A DNA stretch of 64,000 nucleotides from Serratia marcescens subsp. marcescens ATCC 13880 (lineage in GTDB: Bacteria; Pseudomonadota; Gammaproteobacteria; Enterobacterales; Enterobacteriaceae), in NCBI RefSeq assembly GCF_017299535.1, contig NZ_CP071238.1, forward strand, positions 2,046,001-2,110,000, read 5' to 3'. Shown here in pieces: positions 26,209-39,055 of the stretch; position 1 is the first letter of the stretch, and every line of letters starts with the position of its first letter. The notes under the pieces were generated by a model that had not been told where the DNA came from, searched no databases, and saw only the letters and a list, made by a program, of their open reading frames with translations. A program made the position numbers and the translations under genes.

Positions 26209-27300
26209 TTAGACGTTGAACAAGAAGTTCATCACGTCGCCGTCTTTGACGATGTAGTCTTTACCTTCGGAGCGCATTTTGCCGGCTTCTTTGGCGCCTT
26301 GCTCACCCTTGTAGGTGATGAAGTCGTCAAAGGCGATGGTTTGCGCGCGGATAAAGCCTTTCTCGAAGTCGGTGTGGATCTTGCCGGCCGCCTGCGGAGC
26401 GGTGGCGCCGACCGGGATGGTCCAGGCGCGCACTTCTTTCACGCCGGCGGTGAAGTAGGTCTGCAGGTTCAGCAGCTCGTAACCGGCGCGGATCACGCGG
26501 TTCAGGCCCGGCTCTTCCAGACCCAGCTCGGCCATGAATTCGTCGCGCTCTTCGTCTTCCAGCTCGGCAATGTCGGATTCCACGGCGGCGCACACGGCGA
26601 CCACCACGGAGCCTTCGGCGTCGGCGATTTTACGCACGGTGTCCAGGTACGGGTTGTTCTCGAAGCCGTCTTCGTTGACGTTGGCGATGTACATGGTCGG
26701 CTTCAGCGTCAGGAAGCTCAGGTATTTGATCGCCGCCTTGTCTTCCGCGGTCAGATCCAGCGCGCGCAGCATGCCTGCGTTTTCCAGGTGCGGCAGGCAT
26801 TTCTCCAGCGCCGCCAGCTCGGCCTTGGCGTCTTTGTCGCCGCCTTTGGCTTTCTTCTGCACGCGGTGGATGGCGCGTTCGCAGGTGTCCAGGTCAGACA
26901 GCGCCAGCTCGGTGTTGATGACGTCGATGTCTTCGGCCGGATCGACCTTGTTGTTGACGTGGATGATGTTGTCGTTCTCGAAGCAGCGCACCACGTGGCC
27001 GATGGCTTCGGTTTCGCGGATGTTGGTCAGGAACTGGTTGCCCAGGCCTTCACCCTTGGACGCGCCTTTCACCAGGCCGGCGATGTCGACGAATTCCATG
27101 GTGGTCGGCAGAATGCGCTGCGGCTTGACGATCTCGGCCAGCTTATCCAGACGCGGATCGGGCATCGGCACCACACCGGTGTTCGGTTCAATGGTGCAGA
27201 ACGGGAAGTTGGCTGCTTCAATGCCCGCTTTGGTCAACGCGTTGAACAGGGTGGATTTGCCTACGTTAGGCAGGCCGACGATACCGCATTTGAATCCCAT
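26209..27300 (-). CDS. ychF: redox-regulated ATPase YchF (Obg-family GTPase fold)
   Basis: A 363-residue protein opening [22 protein letters not shown], the P-loop of the YchF/OLA1 family, with G3 [15 protein letters not shown] and a C-terminal TGS domain ([19 protein letters not shown]). The NxxE replaces NKxD, giving the known preference for ATP. Full length and highly conserved. It binds ribosomes and responds to oxidative stress. Its promoter on the minus strand is well formed (see 27378-27406). In E. coli it is next to pth; here a SulP transporter gene lies between. Confidence 0.97.
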   Translation of the reverse strand: MGFKCGIVGLPNVGKSTLFNALTKAGIEAANFPFCTIEPNTGVVPMPDPRLDKLAEIVKPQRILPTTMEFVDIAGLVKGASKGEGLGNQFLTNIRETEAIGHVVRCFENDNIIHVNNKVDPAEDIDVINTELALSDLDTCERAIHRVQKKAKGGDKDAKAELAALEKCLPHLENAGMLRALDLTAEDKAAIKYLSFLTLKPTMYIANVNEDGFENNPYLDTVRKIADAEGSVVVAVCAAVESDIAELEDEERDEFMAELGLEEPGLNRVIRAGYELLNLQTYFTAGVKEVRAWTIPVGATAPQAAGKIHTDFEKGFIRAQTIAFDDFITYKGEQGAKEAGKMRSEGKDYIVKDGDVMNFLFNV

Positions 27301-27634
27301 GTTGTAATCACCTTAAATATCTTAACTATCAGCTGGTTAGGTTTAACCGACTGCATAAAGGGCAAAATAATGCCGCCATTATACACGTAATGGGCGTTTA
27401 TCTCGATCAGACTTGCTTGGCGGGGGGGAGCGCAGCGCGGGTGACCGGTTTTTGATTGAGATTTGGATCACATTTACCCATACTGGCCGTTCCGATTAAC
27501 CGACAGGAAACGCGCCGGATGTATTTCTTGCCTACGCCACCCTGAGCTGTGCCCGCCTGCACTCTGCCGCGCCTTGCGGTACCCCATACCCGCTACGCGG
27601 GGAGATGATGTCATCTGTCATAAGTGAATAATGC
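27301..27634. other. intergenic region between ychF and SulP gene
   Basis: 334 bp. The left half holds the ychF promoter (27378-27406). The right half should hold the start signals of the SulP gene, but I see no convincing sigma70 pair there and only a weak ribosome site before its ATG. No RNA gene or repeat seen. Confidence 0.5.
27378..27406 (-). promoter_or_regulatory. sigma70 promoter of ychF
   Basis: On the minus strand TCGAGA (27401-27406) and TATAAT (27378-27383) are separated by 17 bp; the -10 is perfect and the -35 matches 4 of 6. It is about 80 bp upstream of the ychF start. Confidence 0.65.
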
Positions 27635-29164
27635 ATGTTTAACCTGAGTAACGTCAGGATCGCGGACGTTAAAAATGAAGTCCTGGCGGGCTTTGTGGTG
27701 GCGGTTTCGATGATCCCCGAGGCGGTCGGCTTTTCGCTGGTCGCCGGTCTTTCGCCGATCGTCGGTTTGCATACCGCGTTTATTATCGGCCTGGTCACGG
27801 CGCTGTTCGGCGGCAAGCCGGGCATGGTTTCCGGCGCCGCCGGCTCCATTGTGGTGGTGCTGATGAGTCTGGCGGCGCAGTACGGCATGGGTTACGTGCT
27901 GTGGGCCACGCTGTTTGCCGGGGGGATCCAAATTCTGATCGGCGCCTTCCGGTTGGGCAAGTTCATTCGGCTGGTGCCGCTGCCGGCGATCCACGGCTTC
28001 GTCAACGGTCTGGCGATCGTCATCATGCTGGCGCAGCTGAAGATGATCGCCGGGCAGGGCCCGCTGATGTACGGCCTGGTGGCGCTGGCGATTGCGGTGG
28101 TGGTGCTGTTCCCGCGCCTGACTAAAGCCATCCCGTCTTCGCTGGCGGCGCTGCTGGTGGTCTCGGCGTTGGCGATCGGCCTCAGCCTGCACACGCTGCG
28201 CGTGGGCGATCTGGCGGACATTTCCGGCGCGCTGCCGCACTTTAGCCTGCCGACGGCGCCGTTTACCCTGGAGATGGTGCGGGTGGTGCTGCCCTATGCG
28301 GTGGTGATCGCCCTGGTCGGTTTGATTGAATCGCTGCTGACCATGACGGTGCTGGATGAAATGGGCGGCAAGAAGGGCAACGGCAACCGCGAGAGTATCG
28401 CGCAGGGCGCCGGTAACGCGGTATGCGGCCTGTTCGGCTGCTTCGCCGGCTGCGCGATGATCGGCCAGTCGATCATCAACTTCACCTCGGGCGGTCGCGG
28501 GCGCATCTCCGGCACGGTAGGCGCCATCCTGCTGATCCTGTTCGTGGTCAGCCTGTCGCGCTATATCGGCCTGCTGCCGGTGGCGGCGCTGGCCGGGGTG
28601 ATGCTGGTGGTGTGTTACAACACCTTCGAGTGGAGCTCGCTGCGTCGCTTGCGCCGCATGCCGAAGGCGGACGCGCTGGTGATGGTCGCCGTCACGCTGA
28701 TCACCATCTTTACCGATCTGGCGGTGGCGGTGATCAGCGGGGTGATTATTTCGGCGCTGGTGTTCGCCTGGCAGCAGGCGCGCATCCGCGTGCGTCAGCG
28801 GCAGGTAACGGGCGAGGTGGCGGTGTATCAGCTCGATGGCCCGCTGTTCTTCGGCTCTGCTGCGGCTTTCGCCGAGCTGTTCGACCCGCAGAGCGATCCG
28901 CAGAGCGTGGTGCTGGATTTTGCCGGCACCCGGGTGATGGATTCCAGCGGCGTAGAGGCGATCGATAAGCTGACGGCGCGCTATCTGGCGGCGGGGAAAA
29001 GCATTCGTCTGCGCCACCTGAGCGGTGACTGCGTGCGCCTGCTCAAGCGCGCCGGGCCGTTTTGCAGCCATGAACTGGACGATCCGCAGTATTATGTGGC
29101 GGAAGAGGGATTCACCGCCGACGATCGCCGCGTGGGCGAGGAGACCTTCAACCCGCGCGGCTAA
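27635..29164 (+). CDS. SulP-family anion transporter with STAS domain
   Basis: A 509-residue inner-membrane transporter. The SulP core spans residues 1-390 with about 12-14 membrane segments: VVAVSMIPEAVGFSLVAGLSP is the family opening, then GMVSGAAGSIVVVL, and LIESLLTMTVLDEMGGKKG before the middle. A STAS domain follows (about 405-500; VLDFAGTRVMDSSGVEAIDKL). Known family members move sulfate, bicarbonate or dicarboxylates; the substrate here is unknown. It interrupts the usual ychF-pth order. The ribosome site is weak, so the start may lie slightly downstream. It is distinct from DauA at 39056. Confidence 0.85.
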   Translation: MFNLSNVRIADVKNEVLAGFVVAVSMIPEAVGFSLVAGLSPIVGLHTAFIIGLVTALFGGKPGMVSGAAGSIVVVLMSLAAQYGMGYVLWATLFAGGIQILIGAFRLGKFIRLVPLPAIHGFVNGLAIVIMLAQLKMIAGQGPLMYGLVALAIAVVVLFPRLTKAIPSSLAALLVVSALAIGLSLHTLRVGDLADISGALPHFSLPTAPFTLEMVRVVLPYAVVIALVGLIESLLTMTVLDEMGGKKGNGNRESIAQGAGNAVCGLFGCFAGCAMIGQSIINFTSGGRGRISGTVGAILLILFVVSLSRYIGLLPVAALAGVMLVVCYNTFEWSSLRRLRRMPKADALVMVAVTLITIFTDLAVAVISGVIISALVFAWQQARIRVRQRQVTGEVAVYQLDGPLFFGSAAAFAELFDPQSDPQSVVLDFAGTRVMDSSGVEAIDKLTARYLAAGKSIRLRHLSGDCVRLLKRAGPFCSHELDDPQYYVAEEGFTADDRRVGEETFNPRG

Positions 29165-29170
29165 AAGCAG

Positions 29171-29193
29171 GCAGCGGGCAGGGCGCCCGCTGC
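29171..29193. terminator. hairpin between convergent SulP and pth genes
   Basis: GCAGCGGGC (29171-29179) / GCCCGCTGC (29185-29193) with a short loop in the 37-bp gap. No T-run on either side, so its role is inferred from position. Confidence 0.5.
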
Positions 29194-29201
29194 GGCAAGG
29201 T

Positions 29202-29792
29202 TCAGGCCTGCGCCTTGAAGCTGTGCAGGCGCTGAACAGTTTTTTCCAGCCCGTCCTTCATCAGCATCTCGGTGCAGCGCAGCGATTCGTCGATCGCTTC
29301 ATCGATCATCTTCTGCTCGCCGGCCGGCGGCTTGCCGAGCACGAAGCCCACCACCTTGTTCTTGTCGCCCGGATGGCCGATGCCGATGCGCAGGCGGTAG
29401 AAGTTCGGGTTGTTGCCGAACTTGTTCTGGATGTCTTTCAGGCCGTTGTGGCCGCCGTTGCCGCCGCCGAGCTTGATTTTGGCCACGCCGGGCGGCAGAT
29501 CCAGCTCGTCGTGCGCCACCAGGATCTCGTTGGGTTCGATGCGGTAGAAATTGGCCATCGCCAACACCGCTTTGCCGCTCAGGTTCATGAAGGTGGTCGG
29601 CACCAGCAGGCGCACGTCGTTGCCCGCCAGGTTCAAACGGGCGGTGTAGCCGAAGAACTTGCTCTCTTCTTTTAACTGCTGATTGTGGCGCTGGGCCAGC
29701 AGATCGACGTACCAGGCGCCGGCGTTGTGGCGTGTCTGGGCGTATTCCGCGCCCGGGTTGGCGAGGCCGACTATCAATTTAATACTGCTCAC
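29202..29792 (-). CDS. pth: peptidyl-tRNA hydrolase
   Basis: A 196-residue enzyme of the Pth family that recycles tRNA from abortive peptidyl-tRNA. It opens [23 protein letters not shown] with the catalytic His; later [23 protein letters not shown] (catalytic Asp) and [12 protein letters not shown] are present. Full length for the family. It is convergent with the SulP gene and divergent from ychH. Confidence 0.97.
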   Translation of the reverse strand: MSSIKLIVGLANPGAEYAQTRHNAGAWYVDLLAQRHNQQLKEESKFFGYTARLNLAGNDVRLLVPTTFMNLSGKAVLAMANFYRIEPNEILVAHDELDLPPGVAKIKLGGGNGGHNGLKDIQNKFGNNPNFYRLRIGIGHPGDKNKVVGFVLGKPPAGEQKMIDEAIDESLRCTEMLMKDGLEKTVQRLHSFKAQA

Positions 29793-30093
29793 TGGGAGAT
29801 TCGCTATGATCAGGGTAATGGAAAGGGCCTTAGTCTACCTGTCGGGGCGGTGAATGACAAAACCCGATCTCTGCCGTCACCTTAGGTAAGAAAGGCGAGT
29901 GATTCATTAGCTGAATAATTCAATTTGTCCGCTAATTTTCATCGCCGTGTTAAGAAGTGTCAATAATTCTTTACCATTTGTGATCGCCTCCGCAATCCCC
30001 TTGCCGCAACAGGGACTATACTTAACTTATCAAAGTGGGTTAACAAGTTGCAGCGTTATCCCGGTTGGCACATGGCAATCATGGAGGTGGCAT
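29793..30093. other. intergenic region pth / ychH
   Basis: 301 bp holding the pth promoter (minus) and the ychH promoter (plus). A CRP-like site (29979-29994) and a -10 element (30017-30022) are listed together below. An ORF-like extension of ychH through this region has no conserved content. Confidence 0.55.
29979..30022 (+). promoter_or_regulatory. putative CRP-dependent promoter of ychH
   Basis: TGTGA-TCGCCT-CCGCA (29979-29994) has one perfect CRP half-site; TATACT at 30017-30022 is a good -10 with no matching -35. The centre of the CRP site falls about 41-42 bp before the expected start point, the class II spacing. ychH is known to depend on CRP in E. coli. Confidence 0.5.
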
Positions 30094-30372
30094 ATGAAAC
30101 GTAGAAGCGCGGACAGAGTGGGCAACTTTTTTATGGGGCTGGGGCTGGTCGTGATGATCGGCGGTGTCGGATACTCCATTATTGCTGAAGTATCCCAGTT
30201 CAATCTGCCGCAGTTTTTCGCCCACGGCGCCATCATGAGCATCTTCGTCGGCGCGCTGTTGTGGCTGGTGGGCGCGCGTATCGGCGGCCGCGAGCAGGTG
30301 GCGGATCGCTACTGGTGGGTAAAACACTTTGATAAACGGTGCCGCAACGATCAACATCGTTCGTCGCATTGA
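30094..30372 (+). CDS. ychH: YchH, small stress-related inner-membrane protein
   Basis: A 92-residue protein from the ATG at 30094 (GGAGG 6 nt before), the same length as E. coli YchH. Two membrane helices are clear: about 12-34 (FFMGLGLVVMIGGVGYSIIA) and 45-63 (GAIMSIFVGALLWLVGARI). It is linked in E. coli to stress resistance and biofilm changes; the molecular role is unknown. A longer frame from 29947 exists but lacks conservation. A bidirectional terminator separates it from prs. Confidence 0.88.
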   Translation: MKRRSADRVGNFFMGLGLVVMIGGVGYSIIAEVSQFNLPQFFAHGAIMSIFVGALLWLVGARIGGREQVADRYWWVKHFDKRCRNDQHRSSH

Positions 30373-30457
30373 TTAAAAAAGCAGAAGGGAAGCAAGAGCA
30401 GGGCAAGGGAACATCTGCCGTGCATTAAGGTTTGAGGTCATGTCGGACTACGAGTAG

Positions 30458-30498
30458 AAAACCCGTTGTTGCTCACGCACCAACGGGTTTTTCTTTTT
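30458..30498. terminator. bidirectional terminator between ychH and prs
   Basis: AAAACCCGTTG (30458-30468) / CAACGGGTTTT (30481-30491) with a 12-nt loop; T-rich tail on the plus strand and A-rich start serving the minus strand. Confidence 0.85.
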
Positions 30499-30557
30499 CT
30501 GCTGTCGAGCGCGCTATCTTTCCGGCGCAGTGGGCGCCGCACCGGAAAGATGACGGA

Positions 30558-31679
<1,122 letters not shown>

Positions 31680-32546
31680 CTACGACTCAAACCGCCCGGA
31701 ACGAATGCGATGTAGTGGGGAGACGTTAACGCCGCGCGCTACAAAACCACACAACCACTCCGGGGCTTGATTTAACACCTGACGGGCGGCGATTTCTGTG
31801 TCGAATTCAGCAAACACACAAGCACCTGTGCCAGTCAGGCGTGACGGGGCGTATTCTAACAGCCATGAAAGAAGCTGTTCAACCTCGCGAAAACGTTTTC
31901 TTGCGATCGGTTCGCAATCATTTGCGTACGGCGCCTGCAACAGCTCACTTAAGGAGCGAACCGGGGTGTTTCTTTTTAATTCGGGGTCGCCGAAGATAAC
32001 CGGCGTCGGGATGCCGACGCCGGGATGCGCCACCAGATACCATTTTTCCTGCGGCTCGGCCGGCTGCAGACGCTCGCCGATGCCTTCGGCGAAGGCGGCG
32101 TGGCCGCGCACGAACACCGGCACGTCGGCGCCGAGGCTAAGCCCCAATGCAGCCAGTTGGTCGTCGCCAAGACCGCAGCGCCACAGTTCGTTCAGCGCCA
32201 CCAGCACGGTGGCGGCGTTGGAGGAGCCGCCGCCCAAACCGCCGCCCATCGGCAGGCGCTTGTCGATGCTGATGTCGGCGCCGCGCGGCGCGGTCTGCAG
32301 ACCCTGTTCATCACAATAGCGCTGCAGCAGGCGGGCGGCGCGCACGATCAGGTTCTGCTCGTCCGGCACGCCCTCGACCGGCGTCAGCAGGTTAATGCGA
32401 TCGTCCTGGCGCGGGTCAATGGTCAGGGTGTCGCCGTAGTCCAAAAACTGGAACAGCGTTTGCAGCAGGTGATAGCCGTCTTCACGACGGCCGGTGATGT
32501 ACAGAAACAGGTTGAGTTTCGCGGGGGAGGGCCACTGGCGGATCAT
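31680..32546 (-). CDS. ispE: 4-diphosphocytidyl-2-C-methyl-D-erythritol kinase
   Basis: A 288-residue GHMP kinase of the MEP isoprenoid pathway. It opens [22 protein letters not shown] with the substrate-binding Lys, then [24 protein letters not shown] as the ATP loop, and [10 protein letters not shown] near the end. It overlaps lolB by 4 bp, the ancestral lolB-ispE-prs order. Length and motifs are standard. Confidence 0.97.
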   Translation of the reverse strand: MIRQWPSPAKLNLFLYITGRREDGYHLLQTLFQFLDYGDTLTIDPRQDDRINLLTPVEGVPDEQNLIVRAARLLQRYCDEQGLQTAPRGADISIDKRLPMGGGLGGGSSNAATVLVALNELWRCGLGDDQLAALGLSLGADVPVFVRGHAAFAEGIGERLQPAEPQEKWYLVAHPGVGIPTPVIFGDPELKRNTPVRSLSELLQAPYANDCEPIARKRFREVEQLLSWLLEYAPSRLTGTGACVFAEFDTEIAARQVLNQAPEWLCGFVARGVNVSPLHRIRSGRFES

Positions 32547-33166
32547 TTGAGCGTCCAGTTATCCATTTTCAGCTTGATGCGCTGGTCGCCCTGCTGCAGC
32601 TCCAGACGGTTCGGCAGCGTCGGCTGCACCTCGGTGCTGTAGCTCTGGTAATCCACTTTCCAGGTCTGGCCGCCTTGCTGGTAGGTCAGTTTGCTCAGTC
32701 GATATTGGTCATCCAGCGCAAAATCGCTGGCTTCGCCCGGCAGGCCGACCATCCACTGGCGCAGGTTGTTCAGCGGGATCGCCATGCCGGTCAGCTTGCG
32801 GATCATCTCTTCCGGGTTGTCGCTGACGTAGCGTTTGCCCTGGTTGTCGGTCAGCTGCACCACGTTTTTCTGTACGTTGAGATCCATTTCCGTGCTGCCC
32901 AGCGGGTTAGTCAGCAGCAGGCGGTAGCGCTCCGGCGAAAACTGTTGCCAGAAGAAGCGGGCATAGACTTTTTTCTGATCAGACAAGTAGGCGAAAGAGC
33001 CGCGGGTCTGATAGGTGCTAAGCTGCTGCACCGCCTGCTCATGGGCGCGCCACTGCGGTGAGGTCGGGCTGGTGGCCGGGCCGGTCGGCTTGGTGGTGGT
33101 ACAGGCGGCCAGCACCAGGCTGGCCAGCGGGATCAGACGGAGCAAACTAACTTTGCGTATTGGCAT
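32543..33166 (-). CDS. lolB: outer-membrane lipoprotein LolB
   Basis: A 207-residue lipoprotein, the outer-membrane acceptor that receives lipoproteins from LolA. From the ATG at 33166 the signal is [15 protein letters not shown] with Cys22 followed by Thr, so it is sorted outward. The mature part has [20 protein letters not shown] and [12 protein letters not shown], matching E. coli in sequence and exact length. An upstream in-frame start at 33199 is rejected because it would bury the signal peptide. The rest of the Lol pathway, lolCDE, is at 46702-49848. Confidence 0.96.
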   Translation of the reverse strand: MPIRKVSLLRLIPLASLVLAACTTTKPTGPATSPTSPQWRAHEQAVQQLSTYQTRGSFAYLSDQKKVYARFFWQQFSPERYRLLLTNPLGSTEMDLNVQKNVVQLTDNQGKRYVSDNPEEMIRKLTGMAIPLNNLRQWMVGLPGEASDFALDDQYRLSKLTYQQGGQTWKVDYQSYSTEVQPTLPNRLELQQGDQRIKLKMDNWTLK

Positions 33167-33633
33167 AACTTTTTCTTGTCCTTTTGTCCTTGCGGGCATG
33201 CGCGACGAAACCCGGATTCAGCGCTCACGCTAACGGGGCGCCGGCGGCGCGTCAATTTTTTGCTGCATCGCGTTGAATCTTGCCGCGTTTACCGGCGTAG
33301 TGCCAACGCGGCGCGCGCGTCGGGGTTGCCATTAAGCGTAACACAATCGCCTGAAGGCGGGGGAGGCGCTCCCGATAAGCGGTGCAGAGTTGCGCAAACG
33401 CCGCCGTTATGTGCGCCGAATAGCGTGCGCGTCATCGCAAACTGCGCTAAAATTTAAACAATCAACCTACCCTTTGACTATTTATCCCGCTGTATTTATT
33501 ACTTATTCATTAATTGATGTCGTCTATGACAGCGATTGAACGGAAGATGCGGTTGTTACTTTTATTGATCCCGCGCATCAAGTAGAATGCCGTTCAACGA
33601 GAACCCGTACCAACAGAAGTATTACTCGAAGCA
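33167..33633. other. intergenic region lolB / hemA
   Basis: 467 bp between divergent genes, lolB-side half GC-rich, hemA-side half AT-rich. It holds both promoters. A -10 like TAGAAT at 33583-33588 with TTTATT at 33561-33566 (16-bp spacing) is the best hemA candidate. No gene or repeat is seen. Confidence 0.5.
33561..33588 (+). promoter_or_regulatory. putative hemA promoter
   Basis: TTTATT and TAGAAT, 16 bp apart, about 45 bp before the hemA start codon. The -35 is weak (3 of 6). Confidence 0.4.
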
Positions 33634-34896
33634 ATGACCCTGCTGGCGTTAGGTATAAATCACAAAACCGCTCCGGTTTCTCTGCGTGAAAGGGTGACCT
33701 TCTCGCCAGAGTCCATCGATGAGGCGCTGACCAGCTTGCTCCAACAACCGTTGGTGCAGGGCGGCGTCGTGTTGTCCACCTGCAACCGCACCGAGCTGTA
33801 CCTCAGCGTGGAGCAGCAGGAGCACATGCACGAACAGCTGGTCGCCTGGCTGTGCGCCTACCACAACCTGCGTCCGGAAGAGGTGAAGAAAAGCCTCTAC
33901 TGGCATCAAGGCAACGACGCGGTCAGCCATCTGATGCGGGTGGCCAGCGGGTTGGACTCGCTGGTGCTGGGCGAACCGCAAATCCTCGGCCAGGTGAAAA
34001 AGGCCTTCGCCGAATCCCAACGCGGCCAGTCGCTGTCCGGCGAGCTGGAGCGGCTGTTCCAGAAATCCTTCTCCGTTGCCAAGCGCGTGCGCACCGAAAC
34101 CGACATCGGCGCCAGCGCGGTCTCCGTGGCTTTCGCCGCCTGTACGCTGGCGCGGCAGATCTTCGAATCGCTGGCCGATCTCAACGTCTTGCTGGTGGGC
34201 GCCGGTGAAACCATCGAGCTGGTGGCGCGCCACCTGCGCGAGCACAAAGTGCGGCACATGATCATCGCTAACCGCACCCGCGAGCGCGCGCAATTGCTGG
34301 CGGACGAAGTCGGCGCGGAAGTGATCACCCTGCCGGAGATCGACGAGCGTCTGGCGGACGCCGACATCATCATCAGTTCCACCGCCAGCCCGCTGCCGAT
34401 CATCGGAAAAGGGATGGTGGAGCGCGCGCTGAAGGCGCGCCGCAACCAGCCGATGCTGCTGGTGGATATCGCCGTACCGCGCGATATCGAACCGGAGGTC
34501 GGCAAACTGGCCAACGCCTATCTGTACAGCGTGGACGATCTGCACGCCATCATTCAAAGCAACCTGGCGCAGCGCAAAGCGGCGGCGGTGCAGGCGGAGT
34601 CGATCGTGCAGCAGGAAAGCACCAACTTCATGGCCTGGCTGCGCTCGCAGGGCGCGGTGGAAACCATCCGCGACTACCGTTCGCAGGCCGACCAGATCCG
34701 CGCAGAGATGGAGGCCAAAGCGCTGGCCGCCATCGCGCAGGGCGCCAGCGTGGAGCAGGTTATTCACGAGCTGGCCCATAAACTGACCAACCGTCTTATT
34801 CATGCCCCTACCAAATCCCTCCAGCAGGCCGCCGGCGACGGCGACGTGGAGCGGTTGCAGTTATTACGCGACAGCCTCGGGCTGGATCAGCATTAG
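33634..34896 (+). CDS. hemA: glutamyl-tRNA reductase
   Basis: A 420-residue enzyme that makes glutamate-1-semialdehyde, the first committed step of haem synthesis. The start is [20 protein letters not shown], as in E. coli. The catalytic Cys is in [10 protein letters not shown]. The NADPH domain has [16 protein letters not shown] and the C-terminal dimerisation helix follows. The N-terminus also contains the region used for ClpAP/Lon-dependent turnover. It starts the hemA-prfA-prmC-sirB2-sirB1-kdsA run, all codirectional. Confidence 0.97.
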   Translation: MTLLALGINHKTAPVSLRERVTFSPESIDEALTSLLQQPLVQGGVVLSTCNRTELYLSVEQQEHMHEQLVAWLCAYHNLRPEEVKKSLYWHQGNDAVSHLMRVASGLDSLVLGEPQILGQVKKAFAESQRGQSLSGELERLFQKSFSVAKRVRTETDIGASAVSVAFAACTLARQIFESLADLNVLLVGAGETIELVARHLREHKVRHMIIANRTRERAQLLADEVGAEVITLPEIDERLADADIIISSTASPLPIIGKGMVERALKARRNQPMLLVDIAVPRDIEPEVGKLANAYLYSVDDLHAIIQSNLAQRKAAAVQAESIVQQESTNFMAWLRSQGAVETIRDYRSQADQIRAEMEAKALAAIAQGASVEQVIHELAHKLTNRLIHAPTKSLQQAAGDGDVERLQLLRDSLGLDQH

Positions 34897-34927
34897 TTTT
34901 CTCTATTAACAGGGTTTATTACCACGC

Positions 34928-36013
34928 ATGAAGCCTTCTATTGTTGCCAAACTGGAAGCGTTACAAGAGCGCCATGAAGAAGTGCAGGCGCTGCTCGGCG
35001 ATGCCGGCGTCATCGCCGAGCAAGACCGGTTCCGCGCGCTGTCGCGAGAATATGCGCAGCTGACCGATGTCAGCCGCTGCTTCCTGGAATGGCGTCAGGT
35101 GCAGGAGGATCTGGAGACGGCGGAAATGATGCTGGACGATCCGGAAATGCGCGAGATGGCGCAGGAAGAGCTGAAACAGGCGCGGGCGACCAGCGAAGCG
35201 CTGGAACAGCAGCTGCAGGTGTTGCTGCTGCCGAAAGATCCGGACGATGAGCGCAGCTGCTTCCTCGAAGTGCGCGCCGGCACCGGCGGCGATGAGGCGG
35301 CGATCTTCGCCGGCGATCTGTTCCGCATGTACAGCCGCTATGCGGAAAGCCGCCGCTGGCGCGTCGAGGTGATGAGCGCCAACGAAGGCGAACACGGCGG
35401 CTTCAAAGAAGTGATCGCCAAAGTTTCCGGCGACGGCGTGTACGGCCAGCTGAAGTTTGAATCCGGCGGCCACCGCGTGCAGCGCGTGCCGGAAACCGAA
35501 TCCCAGGGGCGCATCCACACCTCCGCCTGTACCGTGGCGGTGATGCCGGAAGTGCCGGAAGCCGAGCTGCCGGACATTAACCCGGGCGATCTGAAAATCG
35601 ACACCTTCCGCTCCTCCGGCGCCGGTGGTCAGCACGTTAACACCACCGACTCGGCGATCCGCATCACCCACCTGCCGACCGGCATCGTGGTGGAGTGCCA
35701 GGACGAACGTTCGCAGCACAAAAACAAAGCCAAGGCGATGTCGGTGCTGGGCGCGCGCATTCGCGCCGCCGAGATGGCCAAGCGCCAGCAGGCCGAGGCG
35801 TCCACGCGCCGCAACCTGCTGGGCAGCGGCGATCGTTCCGACCGCAACCGCACCTACAACTTCCCGCAGGGGCGGGTGACCGACCACCGTATCAACCTGA
35901 CGCTCTACCGTCTGGACGAAGTGATGGAAGGCAAACTGGACATGTTGATCCAGCCGATCGTGCAGGAGTATCAGGCCGATCAGCTGGCTGCGCTGTCCGC
36001 CGAGCAAGAGTGA
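34928..36013 (+). CDS. prfA: peptide chain release factor 1
   Basis: A 361-residue RF1 recognising UAA and UAG. The GGQ motif is in [15 protein letters not shown] (hydrolysis of peptidyl-tRNA), and the codon-recognition domain precedes it. [13 protein letters not shown] follows as usual. The gene starts 31 bp after hemA and its stop overlaps prmC by ATGA-type coupling (TGATG). PrmC methylates the Gln of GGQ, so the neighbouring gene acts on this product. Confidence 0.97.
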   Translation: MKPSIVAKLEALQERHEEVQALLGDAGVIAEQDRFRALSREYAQLTDVSRCFLEWRQVQEDLETAEMMLDDPEMREMAQEELKQARATSEALEQQLQVLLLPKDPDDERSCFLEVRAGTGGDEAAIFAGDLFRMYSRYAESRRWRVEVMSANEGEHGGFKEVIAKVSGDGVYGQLKFESGGHRVQRVPETESQGRIHTSACTVAVMPEVPEAELPDINPGDLKIDTFRSSGAGGQHVNTTDSAIRITHLPTGIVVECQDERSQHKNKAKAMSVLGARIRAAEMAKRQQAEASTRRNLLGSGDRSDRNRTYNFPQGRVTDHRINLTLYRLDEVMEGKLDMLIQPIVQEYQADQLAALSAEQE

Positions 36014-36846
36014 TGGACTATCAACACTGGCTGAAAGCCGCCGCCGCGCGTTTGACCCACAGCGACAGCGCCCGGCGCGACGCGGAAATCCTGTTGGGTT
36101 TCGTGACCGGCAAGGCCAGAACCTTCCTGATGGCGTTCGGGGAAACCCTGCTGACGCCGCCGCAGCAACAGCAGCTGGAGACGCTGCTGGCGCGCCGCGA
36201 ACGCGGTGAGCCGGTGGCCTATCTGGTGGGTGAACGCGAGTTTTGGTCGCTGCCTCTGTCGGTCTCGCCGGCGACGCTGATCCCACGCCCGGATACCGAA
36301 TGCCTGGTGGAACTGGCGCTGGCGCGCCTGCCGCCGCAATCCTGCCACTTCCTCGATCTTGGCACCGGCACCGGCGCCATCGCGCTGGCGCTGGCCAGCG
36401 AGCGCCCGGATTGTTCGGCTATCGGCGTTGATGTGCAGCCGGAGGCGGTTGCGCTGGCGCAGCACAATGCGCACAAGCTGAGGATCGACAACGTCCGATT
36501 TCTACAGGGCAGCTGGTTTGCGCCCGTCGCGGGGCAACGCTTTGCGCTGATCGCCAGCAATCCGCCCTATATCGACGCCGCCGATCCGCATTTGTCACAG
36601 GGCGACGTGCGCTTCGAGCCGGGCAGCGCGCTGGTCGCCGCCGAGCACGGGCTGGCGGATCTGGCCGCCATCGTGCGCCAGGCGCCGCACTATTTGCAGC
36701 CGCAGGGCTGGCTGCTGTTAGAACATGGTTGGCAGCAGGGCGAGAGCGTGCGCGCGCTGCTGCAGGCCGCCGGATTTTCCGCTGTCGCCACCCACCGTGA
36801 TTACGGCGACAACGACCGCGTGACGCTCGGCCAATGGCCGGGATAA
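36013..36846 (+). CDS. prmC: release factor glutamine methyltransferase
   Basis: A 277-residue class I methyltransferase. The N-terminal helical domain (about 1-75) binds the release factor; the SAM loop is FLDLGTGTGAIALALA and the Gln-specific motif is ASNPPYID. Its ATG overlaps the prfA stop by one base (TGATG), the conserved coupling. It modifies the GGQ motif of RF1 and RF2. Confidence 0.96.
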   Translation: MDYQHWLKAAAARLTHSDSARRDAEILLGFVTGKARTFLMAFGETLLTPPQQQQLETLLARRERGEPVAYLVGEREFWSLPLSVSPATLIPRPDTECLVELALARLPPQSCHFLDLGTGTGAIALALASERPDCSAIGVDVQPEAVALAQHNAHKLRIDNVRFLQGSWFAPVAGQRFALIASNPPYIDAADPHLSQGDVRFEPGSALVAAEHGLADLAAIVRQAPHYLQPQGWLLLEHGWQQGESVRALLQAAGFSAVATHRDYGDNDRVTLGQWPG

Positions 36847-36890
36847 GCGCCCCTCATAATAACGACGCCCGGGCCATTTAAGAGAGCATC

Positions 36891-37285
36891 ATGACTGCAT
36901 ACACCGCGTTGAAACATTTCCATTTGCTGACGGTCGCCATCAGTATTACCTTGTTTGTACTGCGTTTCTACTGGCAGTGGCGCCGCTCGCCGATCATGGG
37001 GCGCCGCTGGGTCAAGGTCGCGCCGCACCTGAATGACACGCTGCTGTTCGTCAGCGGCATCGCGCTGGTGGTGACGTTCGGGTTTTATCCGCTGCTGGGT
37101 ATGGACTCATGGCTGACCGAGAAGCTGTTTGGCGTTATTATCTATATCCTGCTTGGCTATGTCGCATTGGGCAAGAAGACCAAAAGTCAGCGGCTGCGAA
37201 CCGTGGCGTTCGTGCTGGCGTTGGGCTGTCTGTATCTGATAATTAAACTTGCCACGACGAAAATACCGTTTCTGATGGGATACCT

Positions 37286-37289
<4 letters not shown>
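36891..37289 (+). CDS. sirB2: SirB2-family membrane protein (YchQ)
   Basis: A 132-residue protein with four hydrophobic segments: about 10-28 (FHLLTVAISITLFVLRFY), 45-65, 80-98 and 105-125. It begins TAYTALKHFHLLTVAIS, as in E. coli YchQ. The biochemical role is unknown; it was named as a regulator of invasion genes in Salmonella. It overlaps sirB1 by 4 bp. Confidence 0.9.
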
Positions 37290-39008
<1,719 letters not shown>

Positions 39009-39022
39009 GCGCTCGTCGCCAT

Positions 39023-39052
39023 AAAAAAAGCCCGACTTGTCGGGCTTTTTTA
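39023..39052. terminator. bidirectional terminator between kdsA and dauA
   Basis: AAAAAAAGCCCGAC / GTCGGGCTTTTTT with a short TT loop; A-run and T-run make it serve both converging genes. Confidence 0.9.
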
Positions 39053-39055
39053 CGT

